Part shown: positions 12,088 through 23,628 of the stretch, one piece after another
Numbering within the stretch: the first letter of the stretch is position 1
Layout of the letters: each line of letters begins with the position of its first letter
Source of the DNA: Daedaleopsis sinensis
Lineage: Eukaryota; Basidiomycota; Agaricomycetes; Polyporales; Polyporaceae
Assembly: GCA_033807695.1 (NCBI GenBank)
Contig: CM066301.1
Coordinates: 248,001 to 312,000, forward strand
DNA length: 64,000 nucleotides
Direction: 5' to 3'
The notes under the pieces: model-generated
What the model was told of the DNA's origin: nothing
Seen by the model: the letters and a program-made list of their open reading frames with translations, nothing else
Database searches by the model: none
Translations under genes and position numbers: made by a program

Positions 12088-14465
12088 CTAGGCTCTACTA
12101 CTTGCAGTACTGCCGCCGGTATCCTGACCTCTTGCCTGACGAGCAGCAACCTGCGCCTGTATTCGCGTGCGTGACGCTGCGGATAGACCCAAAGTGACCG
12201 TCTGCGCTGGAGTTGCACCCGCAGCAGTACTAGAGACATTCAAGGTCAGCATCATCGTTCACGCCAGCCACTGCCAAGCGGCTTCCAACTCCAAGTTAGA
12301 CACTCACCGAGCATTATCGTGAAGACGCTGCATCAGAGCAGTGCTCGCTGGGTCAATTTCCATCCAGTCTTTGATACATGCTAGGTGCGCAAGGTACTTT
12401 TCCTTGTAGTTGCTCTCGGAGAACTGATTGCCTTGTCCTCGACCAGGCAATCGCTGTACTCCATCAACCCACTCGTCAAGACAGCACTGAATCTGCCGTA
12501 AAACATGCGGTAGAGCGGTACATCATTAGATTGTGAGATACGAACATTTTAGACTCAAAGCACTGGCAGGACGTACCGCGGTGAAGATGAGAGCGAGTGT
12601 GACAGGGCGTATCGGGCAGAAGTTGGTTTGATACTGCACGCCAGGGCTGCTCACGCCTCTGAACCACTCCGATCGGATGAGAGTGCTGATGATTTGATGC
12701 TCAGCAAAGCCTTCGAGAGCCGTCAGGTCCTGTGGGGGTGTGATTTTGATTGACGGTCAATACACCTGGCTTGGACGGGCACGGGATGGGCAGTACTGAC
12801 CTTATAATGGAAGATTGGTTCCCCCGGGTCTTCGCTCAGGTGACTGTCGCCATTGAGCAAGCGATGACGAAGAGCCCGGTTCGCAGATACGGCCTGCTCG
12901 TCAGTAGCATCATGGACGAATCCATACCTTGCAGGGATGTTGTGTCGTGCTTTGTCTCTGAGACCCCCTCGGGCATGTGAGGTGCGCTCTGTGATCTGCG
13001 AGAACAGGACATGCCATCAATATAGAGACCGCGGTGATCGAAAGAATGCCCGTGCTACTCACTAATCCTTTGACCCGGTCAGTGAGGCGATATTGAAGAT
13101 GGACTTTGGAGCATGCGGCTTCCCAAGCCTCGGTGGCCCATCGGTCTTGAACTTTGATTCCGGGCCACGGATCCTCGGTACAGACTCGTACCTCGAACTC
13201 TCGGCACGCGGATAGGATGATCTTCGTGACATGCTGCTCGTAGTCACCGGCTTTAGCATCGGCGGTCGGTGCTTGCCCGTTCCGGAAAGGCGGCTCGGGA
13301 ACTGGATCCTCAGCAGCGGTAGTACTGGAAGGGGTTTGAAGACGATGTGTGGGGTGTCGCGCCACCGGTGTTGGAGAGAGCGAGCGGCGCCGACTAGACG
13401 GTACATATGCGCGGTGGTGGATGTCGGCAGAAGGTGAGCGTAGCTGAGGATCCAGGAGAGACATGTCCATATTCGGTGAGGCGGATCGATGGCCCATCGA
13501 GCGATTCGTATCGTAGATATGCGACTGAGTGGCAGGTGACGAGGAACGTTGGGTGGCTGAAGCTGCACGCAGTGCATGTGAGGTGTTGGACCCTGGAGCA
13601 GGAGAGGGAGAGCGCGATCGGCTGGATCCTGCAGAAGAGGGTGAGCGTGAACGGGGCGGATATGCCACCTGTGGCGGTGGTAGCGTATCCGAGTCGGCTT
13701 CATGGGGATCGGCTTCGTGGAATGACTGGGGTAGTAGGGAGCGTGATTGACGTGAAAGTGAGAGAAGATGTATGAAACTGACCTCAAGGGATGAGTTTGA
13801 GGCTGGGTCGGAGACTTCTGCTGTTGTGCCTGACCTCGTGCCTCCACGTCGCAGCTTGACCTTCTTTAGGGGAGGTTGCACTTCGTAGATCCCCCTTGAC
13901 TCGAACTACGAGTTATTTGGAAGCACGATTAGTGATGTAAGGTGTCGACTTGTACGCTATCAACGTACCATAGACTTGTGAAGACGGGCTTCTACAATGT
14001 AATCCTGCTCCTCTTCGCTTTCTAACGAGTCGTCGGACTCGTCCTGATCACCAGATGGACGCAGTCGAGCTTTATAGAGCTCAAGCTGTGAGGAGGGTTC
14101 GAAGGAGCAGTAGCAAGTAGTAGACGTACCTGATGAAGCTCGAAGACCTGCTGCCTTCTCGGCTTCGAGACGGGCGATACGACGTTGTAGAGTATCAATC
14201 TTCTTTTGCTGCTTGTCTTCGGTCTCCTCATCTGCAAGTAATCATCAGTCAGAGAATCCGGAGGCGACATGATAGTGCGGCCGCCGCCATATGTACTTAG
14301 CTGAGCCTGTTTTTCAGACACCTTGCGTTTGCGACCTTCTCGAGAGGTCGGTTCTTCACCGTGATGGCTGGATTGAGGCTGAGGATCCGATGCTGGGCGC
14401 GATTCTCCATGGCCACTGTCTCCTCTAACGTGTCGTGTGGACGAGCGTCGGGCTCTGGTACTCAT
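12088..14465 (-). CDS. DUF6532-like protein with N-terminal coiled coil
   Basis: This is a multi-exon gene read from 14465 (MSTRARRSSTRH) down to the stop at 12088-12090. The N-terminus is basic and Ser-rich. After an intron it gives a clear coiled-coil segment (KKIDTLQRRIARLEAEKAA, about 14140-14230) and an acidic stretch (DESDDSLESEEEQ). A long Ser/Pro-rich linker with SRSRSPSP-type repeats fills 13270-13800. The DUF6532-like region follows: HVTKIILSACREFEVRV, WATEAWEAACSKVHLQY, then further exons with GEPIFHYKV, QTNFCPIRPVTLALIFTAI, LDEWVDGVQ and LAHLACIKDWMEIDPA. The last exon encodes a Thr/Ala/Gln-rich tail. DUF6532 is abundant in agaricomycetes and has no established function. The start lies 194 bases from the divergent Plavaka gene, so the two may share a promoter and travel together. 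Internal exon borders were traced by eye and some are uncertain. Confidence 0.68.
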
Positions 14466-14659
14466 TGAGGAGGATGAGCACCGTTGGTCGCAGTAAGGAA
14501 GATGGCCAGTCGGGAGAGTCTGAAAAAAGAGGAGTCAACAGTTGAGGTGGTCGGGCGGAACCGGAATTACCACGGTCGATCGGCGATAGGGCCACCTTTG
14601 CCTTGACCTACATTCACCCGCATTCTGGTCTCCCGACGTTCACCTCAGACGACTACTGC

Positions 14660-17600
14660 ATGCCTTCCTGCGAGTACTGCAATGCCCGGTTCGACACCCA
14701 ACAAGGAGTCAGATCACATGTTAAACAGAAAGCGGAGTGTCGACTTGCCTTCGCTCGTAGCTTGAGCACACCCACATCCACTTCGGACTCTACCGCTGCC
14801 ACGCACTCTCTTGGCCCATCGGATCTCTCAGACATAAATGACCTTCATGCAAGCCATGTCGAGAACGACTCGCCGGGCCAAGGACTGTCTCGCTCCTATC
14901 CTGTGCATCCGATCCAGCATGATCGTCCTGAAGAGATGCCAGATGACTCACCTTCGAAGCGACGCCGTGTAACAGTGGAAGAGGTCCTGGATGTTGAGGC
15001 TGGACTACCTTCCAAGCCGTGGATCGAGGACTTCCCTGCGCCAGCCGGAACACCGCTGCGCGCTGGAAAGACATACTTCGAAGATATCCGGGACCGCAAG
15101 CAGGGCGAAAGCGAGTCGCCGTTTGCACCGTTCGCTGACGAAGAAGAGTGGGAGTTAGCTCAGTGGTTAGCTACCTCGGGGATCAGCCAGAAGGCGTTGG
15201 ACGCCTTTCTCAAGCTCTCAATTGTACGTCATCTCACGACACAGCGTCCAATCCGACGGAGTCTAACTGCCTATATCAGACACGAAACCGCACCCGGCCC
15301 TCATATACAAGCAGTTACCTGTTTAACAAGAAGGTTGACAGCCTACCACACGGTTTTGCAAGTTGGATGTGCGAGATTTTCGAGGCGGTCGGGGACGAGA
15401 CGGATGAAGAAGGGAGACCACTCACCGAGACCGTCGAATGTTGGCGACGGGATCCCATCGAATGCATCCGTGAGTTGATGGGGAACCCCGCCTTCCGAGA
15501 TGCTTTGCGATACGCCCCGGAGAAACAATACGCGGACGAGGATGGCAAGGAGAGGATCTATAGCGAGATGGCGACAGGAGATTGGTGGTGGGAGACGCAA
15601 GTGAATACTATTTCCTCTGCATTGCCCGTGCCTATGATACTATACGATGTGTACTCACCGTACTGCAAATTGTAGACCCGTCTGCCTCCCGGTGCTACCG
15701 TAGCTTCAATAATACTCGCATCTGACAAGACCATGCTCTCGCGCATGAGCGGGGATAAGAGTGCATGGCCAGTGTATCTCACCTTGGGTAACATCAACAA
15801 AGGTGTGCGCCGCCGACCTTCCTCTCACGCGACCGTCCTCCTTGGCTACCTCCCCGCTCCGAAGCTTGAATGCTTCTCCGACAAACGTAGAGCCCTCGAG
15901 GCATACCGCCTGTTCCACCTATGCATGCGCAAGATGCTCGAACCACTTCTGGCTGCCGGAAAGGAGGGTGTGGAGATGGTCTGTGCTGATGGTCTTGTCC
16001 GGCGAGTCTTCCCAATTCTCGCAGCCTATATCGCCGATCACCCGGAGCAATGCCTCGTTGTAGGCTGTCAGGAGAACTTCTGTCCGAAGTGTCCTGTCAA
16101 GCCAAACGATCGCGGTGAGCCTGCATTCACGGGTCTCAAGGACCAGGCCACTATCTCTTCACTGCTCGCACGCGTCTCACGAGGCGAGAAGTGTCCTGAG
16201 TTTTCGGAGCTTGGCTTGCGCGCAATCGAGCCCTTCTGGTCGGACCTTCATCACTCGGATATATTCGCTGCCATTACACCTGATATTCTCCACCAACTCC
16301 ATAAAGGTCTATTCAAAGATCATCTCGTCAGCTGGGCAACAAAGTCAATACCCGATGGGGAGCAAGAGATCGACAAACGGTTCAAGGCCATGCCTCGTCA
16401 CCCAGGCCTTCGTCATTTCAAGAACGGGATATCTACAGTTTCGCAGTGGACGGGAACGGAGTTCAAGAACATGGAGCGCGTTTTCCTCGGCATAGTCGCC
16501 GGCGCTGCGCCGCACCCAAATGTCACCAAGGCGATACGCGCTGTCCTGGACTTCATTCACTTTGCACACTTCGAGGCTCACACCGGTATATCTCTCGACG
16601 ATCTTCACTCTGCTTGGGCTGGCTATCACACAAACAAGCAAGTATTCGTCGATCTCGGTATTCGCAAGCACTTCAACTTTCCGAAGGGACACTCGACCGA
16701 GCACTACGAGAAATCCATTCGATCTACCGGCACCGCTGATGGGTACAGTACCGAGCACTCCGAACGCCTCCATATCGATTTTGCAAAGGTTGCGTACGCC
16801 TCGACGAACAAGCAGGTCAACTACCTCAAGCAGATGACCGTCTGGCTTGATCGGCAGGAAGCCATTCACCGCTTCCGCTCGTACCTGGACTGGTCGATCC
16901 CTAGCAGGCGCACCAAGCACATGGAGGATGGAGAGCCAGGAGAGGAGGATGACGATGGAAGGGAGCCGGAGAAGGGGGAGGACATGGAGCAGCAGAACAC
17001 AGGTGAGTGGCCCGAGTTGGCTCGATCACGACCCAGACCTCAGCCAATGTCATAACAGACTTTGCGCAAGGATATGCCATCGCCAAATCCCCCGCATTTC
17101 CATCCATCACTGTTACCCAGCTCGTGAAGGACTTCGGTACCGTCGACTTCATCAGTTGCCTTTCCGACTACCTTTTGAAGCTCTCATTGGGACATCCACA
17201 CCGTTTAAACCATATCGCTGCCGCCCCTATTCTCAGCTCCACCTGTCTCTCAGCATACAAGCAATTCAAGATTCAGCTGCCGGTTGTTCGCCAAGTCACC
17301 TCCCAGACTCTCATCGACACTGTCCTAGCTTCGCCTGCACGCCCTTCTCGGGGACTCATCCGTGCTGCCCCAGCGAAGATGTCTACTGTGCTCGTTCGTG
17401 TACGCTCTCAAGATCGCCCAGACTCCGAGCTAGACCCCAGGGCAACCCCATTACAAGGTCAGCTAGCCTCAGTTATAACTAATGACCGTGCTCGTAGCTG
17501 ACATCTGCATCCTGCCATCCCATCTGGCAGATCTTTGTGTAGCACGAGTGCGTGCAATATTCACCCTCCCCGACCCGCTCGATCCTCTCATTTTTGGGAT

Positions 17601-17886
17601 TGAGGACCCTCTAGCCTACGTCGAATGGTTCACACCATTCAGGGTATACGATCAGGATGTTGGTATGTATGTAGTCTCCCACTCCTCACACCAGCATCGG
17701 CGCAGAGCTTCAATTATCTCCATCCGTGATATTGTGCGTACTTGTCATCTTATTCCGCTCTTCGGCAAGAAGATCGACTCGTCATGGACTTCTGATAATG
17801 TACTAGACCGATGTAAGAAATTCTATGTAAACCCGTACTTACGCCATCACGATTTTGTACTATTTAGATATGTGTCGCGCAATTAA
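14660..17886 (+). CDS. Plavaka-family (CACTA-type) transposase, intact
   Basis: Five exons (14660-15223, 15280-15600, 15676-17002, 17059-17457, 17498-17886) join in frame into 999 codons plus stop. The protein opens with the Cys-rich finger typical of Plavaka transposases (C4, C7, H20, C27: SCEYCNARF, then SHVKQKAEC). The core then reads LPPGATVASIILASDKT with WPVYLTLGNI (Asp near 312), CPKCPVKP, TPDILHQLHKGLFKDH (Asp near 497) and GYSTEHSERLHIDFAK (Glu near 655). The first Asp, second Asp and this Glu are the likely catalytic acids. The family's C-terminal block is present: ARVRAIFTLPDPLDPL, LAYVEWFTPF, then RTCHLIPLFGKKIDSSW and YVNPYLRHHDFVLFRY. No stop or frame shift was found, so the enzyme may be active. 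The start was chosen because it places the finger at the N-terminus, as in relatives. It is divergent from the DUF6532 gene 194 bases upstream. Confidence 0.88.
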
Positions 17887-18056
17887 ATCCGTCTATTGTA
17901 TGCACCCCGACAGACGTGACATCTAGTCGAGCTACAGCAGACTATGGGGTGGCACATATTGTGGTATTAGGACTACAGCCTGCTACATAACCCCCGCTGG
18001 AGGTACATCGACTACGACATCTACATAGGCTATGCAGGCGGCTACACAGGTTTGGG

Positions 18057-19906
18057 TTTTTGCTGATGAGTGGCGGGTTCGTGACTACAGACAAGGATGG
18101 AGTACGTACTCCGCCGCGGCAGGCTGGGTACAAGGTTCGAGAGCTGTTAATGGACGACGAACTCCGGAATATGATGGGTATGGCTGGGTGCTTTGAGTGT
18201 CCGAAAAAAGCAGGTTGGTCTAATCTCCTAGTGCATAATCATCAATGCCGAAATCTGATGAGTACGGACTGTGCATACCTGTTCAGGCTCGGTCGTGGCT
18301 ATGACCCTCAGCGATGGCGCACGAACTACGCGCGACCAAACAGGAACCCACACTTCGGGAGTGTATGTCCCTGTTGAACTGCCAGACCAGATCACCAAAT
18401 GCAAGAGCGTCACATTGACGAACGACGATCGAGCCACTTTGGAAGGCCATGTTGTATTTAACGCTTCGAGTCCTCGCCAGTCCGAGCACGTCGCTACTGA
18501 TGAGCCCCGCGTAGCGCAAGTGGTCGAAATTCTGTCTAGCACCGAGGATGGCACATTCCTCGGCCTTCTAGCCAAAGAATGCGACGTCGGACCGACTATC
18601 CTCCCGTATCGCATGCCTAGATGCCGCGTGCAACTCCCTCACAGATATGTATTCCTGACTCTCGAGGTACGTTGGCCCACAAGTTCCCGACTAGATGCGT
18701 TCAGTCCAATGATGTCTCCATAAATCCGTTCAGAAACTGCTTGCGGCTGTCAATACTTTCCACAATTGCGCTGCACATGGTTGCGAACTCACCAAAACTC
18801 GTGTCATCACACAGGAGCGCAGAGCAACCCACAAACGTGATGAGGAGATCGCACACTTGCATGAACCTGATGATAAGATCCTCAATCTCGCGCAGCTTCG
18901 CAGCTCATCGGTGACACTCACCTTCCGAAGCCAAGACATGCGGTTTCCGGACCCTCATCTCACGCAGAAGGACATCATCGAACAGGCGATCAAGAACCGC
19001 GCGGAGTTGGAGCTCGAGAACTCTCGAAAGAAGCTGATCGCTCAGACCAAGGCGGCGGCGCGAGGAGCGAAACGGAAGGGCAAGCAGCCAGCTTCAGATG
19101 CTGTACCAGCCGCAGTCACATCCCGACAACCAGGCCCCTGGTCGTCAACAGGAGGGGGGCGTGCACGCGCTCGGCCCGCGACACCTGCCAGTGGGTCGCC
19201 GGAGCCTCAATCACCCTTGATCTCAGGACCTCTTGGGTGGCATAATCTCATGGTCAGTACCAAATGCAACGCGACGGCCTGAAAGCGACGCTAACCTCAT
19301 GTTTAGAGACCTTCTGGCCGAGCGCAGTCCCCGAATGTCTGGGGTCCAAGCCGGTCTACCACCCCTACACATGTACAAGGGAGCCCTGCAATGCATACGT
19401 CTCATGTCAGCTTAGCACAACAGTCCTATCATGTCGCGTCACTGCCCAACCCGCCAGCCTATCAAGACATTCCCCTTCAACAACCACAGGCCCCTCATCC
19501 TCGCCAACAGAGCGTTAGGACGCCCTACCTCCATCCAATCCCGCACACTCAGGCTCTCCGAGTCCCCACTCAGCACTTCGCAATGCAGCACAGATCCATC
19601 CCATCATCATCCCATCATACCATGTCTACCTTCGCAAGCCACACCCTGACTACTGCCGCACCAACCAACCCAACCTGGGCCATGTATCCATCTCAGGCTC
19701 CGAGTCCGAGTCCACTTCCCGTGTCAGAACACTACCCGAACGTACCAGTACACAATGTCAGACACCCTGACACCCCGATGTTGCCCGACGTGTCCGCCAC
19801 CTTTGCGACCGACCCGTCTTGGAACACGCTCGTTGCTACCATGCGACCACCAGTACCCCCCAGGACCCCGCCGTTGGACTGGGACCCTGGGTACACGAAC
19901 GGTTAG
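18057..19906 (+). pseudogene. C-terminal fragment of the transposase at 8068-11811
   Basis: Exons 18057-18213, 18287-18666, 18734-19252 and 19307-19906 join in frame. There is no catalytic core. The sequence opens with LMSGGFVTTDKDG, which continues the HLLSGG motif expected after RHL in this transposase family. Next come a CFEC cysteine pair, a small domain (RVAQVVEILSSTEDGTFLG) and a block I recognise from the C-terminus of the same family: AAVNTFHNCAAHGCE, then TRVITQERRATHKRDEE and KILNLAQLRSSSVTL. A basic coiled stretch (RAELELENSRKKLIAQ) and a long Pro/Ser/His-rich tail follow. Because the upstream copy at 8068-11811 lacks exactly this part, the two are read as one gene split by the 6.3 kb insertion. 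A separate decayed copy is the alternative. The first ATG (18066) is inside the coding block, so this fragment probably makes no normal protein. Confidence 0.62.
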
Positions 19907-20689
19907 CTGTAAGAAGCAGAGTGAGCCCACTATATAGCTGTGCGCAATTTCTGTCTACTCACGTTGAATAATCTGGTGCAGAGGTGGTGGAAGGACAGAG
20001 GAAAGAGACAGCGGGAGATGATGGGACTCGCGACTTTGTGGGAACCACTTGTGCTTCTTTAGACGCGGACGCCCACTGCAACGTCCCGCCACGTCCGCTT
20101 TGTTGTGCCCGTTCATGCACTCTCCTGTACATCTGCTCTGCTATCTTGTATTTCTATAACTTAGCACGATCCGCGATCTACTGCTTTTACGAGGTCATTC
20201 GCATCCACTGTACTCAGCTCTCCGAGAACTGCCCCTCCTGACTCTGTCGCAAACCTCTGGTAGTACCCTCTAATTCTATCTACCACTCACTTTGACATAC
20301 AGGTTCATTACTACCGTATCGACGTTTTCGAGCCCCTCCAGCGGTACTCTCAGCCAGCCTAATGATCTGGACGTAGACAACAGTGAACGCCGCAGATGGC
20401 CAGCCCCAGGACCACTGAGTGCGTACTATATGACTCTCGTTCTATCATATACTCTTTGCAGACACCACTGACTTACATTTGATACAATAGCAGTTGTATG
20501 TGTTGATATCCAACACATCTGTGGTTCTCAAGCAGACGAACCAAGTACCTTCCAAATTTGGACAATACTTTTCGGAGTTGGCCGTGCCATCCAAGAGGAG
20601 TGCCACCTCATCGCTCCCGTTCCTCCCTCCAAGTCACCGACACCCATCAGCCTCGACGACACTTCCTCTCATCCTCCTCAGCCCTTGCG
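19907..20689. other. Intergenic, no gene seen
   Basis: Only short open frames are present. A TATATAG run occurs near 19930 and several GT-AG pairs could be drawn, so a 5' leader or untranslated exon of the gene at 20690 is possible. No domain or repeat was recognised. Confidence 0.4.
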
Positions 20690-22566
20690 ATGGCTTTTCG
20701 GCAGCAGACTCCCGCTCCAGCTACCACTCATGGTGGTCCAGCTCGACTTACACACACGACCACAGCAGTCCCGCGCGCGACACCTTACAACACCTCTGCG
20801 CGTCCGGCGAGGCTACAGACTGCCACCCCCCCTGCTCCAGGAGGGAGTCCCATTTTCTCGGCTGGCAGTAGTGCTCACACGCTGACCATGCTTGACACGG
20901 GCGGCACCGTCATGAACCCAAATCGCGCTCCCAGCTTCCACGACAGCACCGCCAATGGCCCGCCGACCTCACCCGAATCCTTAACTCACCTCGACAATAT
21001 CTCCGGGAGGGGAACCTCCTCTCAAGATGTTCTCGACACTTACTATCCAGCCTTCACGACTGCCGCGCAGCCTGCCCTGCCGAGTCAGTCCGCGCGCGTC
21101 CCTTCGCAGCCCCTATCCGGGCGTGAACTCGAGCAACTCATTCAAAAGCACGACCTCGCCGTGCACCGCAACAAAATATATGACTTCAACCAGGTGAGTA
21201 ACTCGGAAAGCAGAACCTCCGACTCGGGTTCAGTTTTGCCTCGACGGTCTCCCGTGATGTTTTCTGTGATTGCTCACATATTCACCTCTCGTCCAGATCT
21301 CTACCGACAACCAGATGGTTGTTCTCTTTACCCAGGACCTGTCTGCCGACGCGAAGCTCAACATGTTGATCGAGATGGTGGGAGCACTCTCGAATACTGT
21401 CAACAAACGGCTGGAGAGCATCGAGAAGGTGTGCCAGACTCAGTGGACACCCCTGAAGCCTCACTTGGTAAGTAGTGACATTTCAATTCAGCCCTCGTGC
21501 ATCTACCTCATTTCGCGCGCATAGAAAATCATTCGCGCGCTAACTCGGCACTATCTCTGCAAGCCGGTCGCGACTTACGCCGGTCTAATCAACTACCTGA
21601 AGGTGAGTACAACTCAATACCCATGGCATGTGCACTTACCTTCTCCTCGTTCCTTTACTAGTTGTATATCCACAACAATGCAGATATCTTAGGTCTCGGA
21701 CCCTACAAGACCCATCCCGTCGTCCGCACAATTCTGAATAGCCACCTGATCTCGATCGTAAGCGACACGAAGAGCAATTTCCGCAAGATGGTAGGTTCGA
21801 GTTCACTACTGCATTGCGTGAGTCACCCTACTCTTACTGACACGTTGTTGGTCACAGCTCTGGACCGCTATTGGAAATAAGGTGCCGCTGAAGACGTTTG
21901 CCAAGTCTGTATTCCAAAGCTACCATCTCGTGCCCATACCCGAGGAAGTACCGGAGGTCATGCTCGCGACCTTTGCATATATGGTACGTACTGCGCCCTC
22001 AATATTCGGTCGCTGTGTCCCACTCGTTATCATTGGCCGAGCTGACACCAAGTTTGCCGGTAGCGTCAGATCGCCGAGCCACTCACAAAGCAGAAGGAGA
22101 AGGGCGATACTACCCTTTGGAAGGCTATGGACAGAGGTCTAGGCAAGGGCTACGACAAGTTCGGGAAGGGTGACCGTGCTGTCAATGGCGGCTGGGTTCA
22201 GTAAGTTCCCCTATGTTTCCTACCACGCTTGAACATTTACTCAGTTGAATTACGAGATGGGGCAAGGACAAAGTAGCATGGGATGAACGTACATTCCCCC
22301 CCGAAGACGATTTCAATATCTTGCCTAATGATATTGATATCAACCAGGCCCTCGGGATTGAACAGCCTGGTGACGAAAACGACATCGGCGTGTCAGGACA
22401 GAGCGCCGATGCCTATATCGCTTCGGGGGCTCATAGCATGGCTCAGCTGGAGCAACAGCTAGCTGCGCAGGCGAACACCATCGTGCCCGGCGAGGGTAGT
22501 GATGACGGCGACGACGTCGACCTCAATGCAATTGGACCGCAACTCTCGAGGCTCGCACATGTGTAG
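20690..22566 (+). CDS. Conserved-looking hypothetical protein, eight exons
   Basis: Not recognised. Exons 20690-21193, 21297-21467, 21525-21602, 21662-21790, 21858-21983, 22064-22200 and 22257-22566 join in frame into 484 codons; a further 5' non-coding exon may exist. The first 140 residues are Pro/Thr/Ser-rich. A helical region (RELEQLIQKHDLAVHRNK) follows, then a predicted coiled segment (KLNMLIEMVGALSNTVNKRL). The middle domain reads KIIRALTRHYLCKPVATYAG, DILGLGPYKTHPVVRTIL and PLKTFAKSVFQSYHLVPIPE. An acidic C-terminal tail ends in QLSRLAHV. The domain order (disordered N-terminus, coiled coil, helical domain) resembles the gene at 3840-4967, and both sit just downstream of a transposase on the same strand. 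A role with the transposase at 8068/18057 is a hypothesis; a host gene of unknown function is equally possible. Confidence 0.55.
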
Positions 22567-23230
22567 CTATATTTTACGTGTTGTCAATATTATTCCTTGT
22601 GTTTGTCAATAGACCTGAGCTTTTTTCGGCAATGTAACGTCTATATGAACATTAAAGCTGCTCGTCGAGCACCCAGCTAAATGAACCCGACGCGACGTTG
22701 GCCTCCAGCACGCTGACTAAGCAGAAGGACTTGCTATATGAGGGGGAGCGCCTGCTCCAGGCTCCCATCCTCCTATCTGCTGGTTTCTGACCATCAGCCC
22801 GTCTGGATCCCATCTGCCTGACAATTCTCTGGAATCCAGCAGCCTCACACGCGGCGTCCAGCAATCCAAGCTACCTGTGGAATCCAAGGGTCCCGCGTGC
22901 AGCTGTGTAGTTAATCCTTATGCCTACTACCGCTCGATTTCGCCGGCGTGCTTACTTGAACCGCTGTGTCACGCCGACTGCACTTATTGAACGCCACTAC
23001 CTCCTCCTCTATTGAAACAACCGTAATGTATTCCGCGGATACCTGAGTGATTAAGCTAGGTAAGCATCAAGTGAGAGAAAGAGCTGACTGCGAAACAAGC
23101 TAGTTAGACCAGCGAGATCTTTAGGGGCACGCTGTCTGCGGCTCCGAGCTGGGTACGACACTCCGACCAATTATCCGGTTTTTGAGCACTCGGATTCGGA
23201 TGATTGAAATGAGTACTGACAGGAATATCC
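22567..23230. other. Non-coding flank of the copia insertion
   Basis: No gene was recognised. A minus-strand frame of 70 codons at 22652-22864 has no domain. The last five bases (23226-23230, TATCC) are the left copy of the copia target-site duplication. Confidence 0.6.
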
Positions 23231-23601
23231 TGTCGTAGTTTGGATGGGCAGCGGGCTAGACGAGGGAACGAGTCTCAGTCTGTGTGCGTGAAGACAACAG
23301 CTGCAGTTCATTAGTACTGTACCTAGACGAGGGAACGAGTCTACATGGTACTGTTAGTTACATGAACATGAACGTATGATAAAGGAACGTGGATCTTACC
23401 TCAGTCTGTGTGCGTGAAGACAACAGCTGAGGAAAGAGTAGCGAGACGAACGATGAAAAGATAGAGCGGCGTCTACGGATTATGTAACGAGCGTCTAGTC
23501 AGCGTAACTAGTAAGTACTGTACGATGTACCATAAGAAAAGAGAAGGGGACTATCGTAACGTATAGTAAGGAAAGGATAGTCCATGGTCTGTACTATAAC
23601 A
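23231..23601 (-). repeat. 3' LTR of the copia element
   Basis: A 371-bp direct repeat of 28295-28665, starting TGTCGTAG and ending TATAACA on the plus strand. It holds two internal duplications: a block reading CTAGACGAGGGAACGAGTCT occurs twice about 66 bases apart, and a 28-base block starting CAGTCTGTGTGCGTG occurs twice about 126 bases apart. Confidence 0.95.
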
Positions 23602-23610
23602 CGCCCACTC
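23602..23610 (-). promoter_or_regulatory. Copia polypurine tract
   Basis: The minus strand reads GAGTGGGCG immediately upstream of the 3' LTR. It is short and broken by T and C, but its position fits the plus-strand primer site. Confidence 0.5.
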
Positions 23611-23628
23611 AGCGTATCAGCGGATTAC

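Larger units (their letters stand above)
11766..18062. mobile_element. Proposed nested insertion: Plavaka transposase plus DUF6532 gene
   Basis: This segment separates two parts of one transposase: homology stops after GVRHLIS near 11766 and resumes with LMSGGFVTTDK near 18060. It contains an intact Plavaka transposase (plus strand) and a divergent DUF6532 gene (minus strand). A perfect 10-base inverted pair sits on the breakpoints: CTCATCAGCA at 11761-11770 and its reverse complement at 18061-18070. Both ends are rich in GTAGC/CTAC words, as expected of subterminal repeats. The exact ends and target duplication could not be settled, because the inverted pair overlaps the codons for L-I-S and L-M-S. 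Boundaries are therefore accurate only to about 10 bases. Confidence 0.6.

Noticed and set aside
13062..13847. 261-codon minus-strand frame overlapping the DUF6532 gene
   Set aside because: It is a shadow of the Ser/Pro-rich linker; the other frame continues into the DUF6532-like domain and has matching splice sites.
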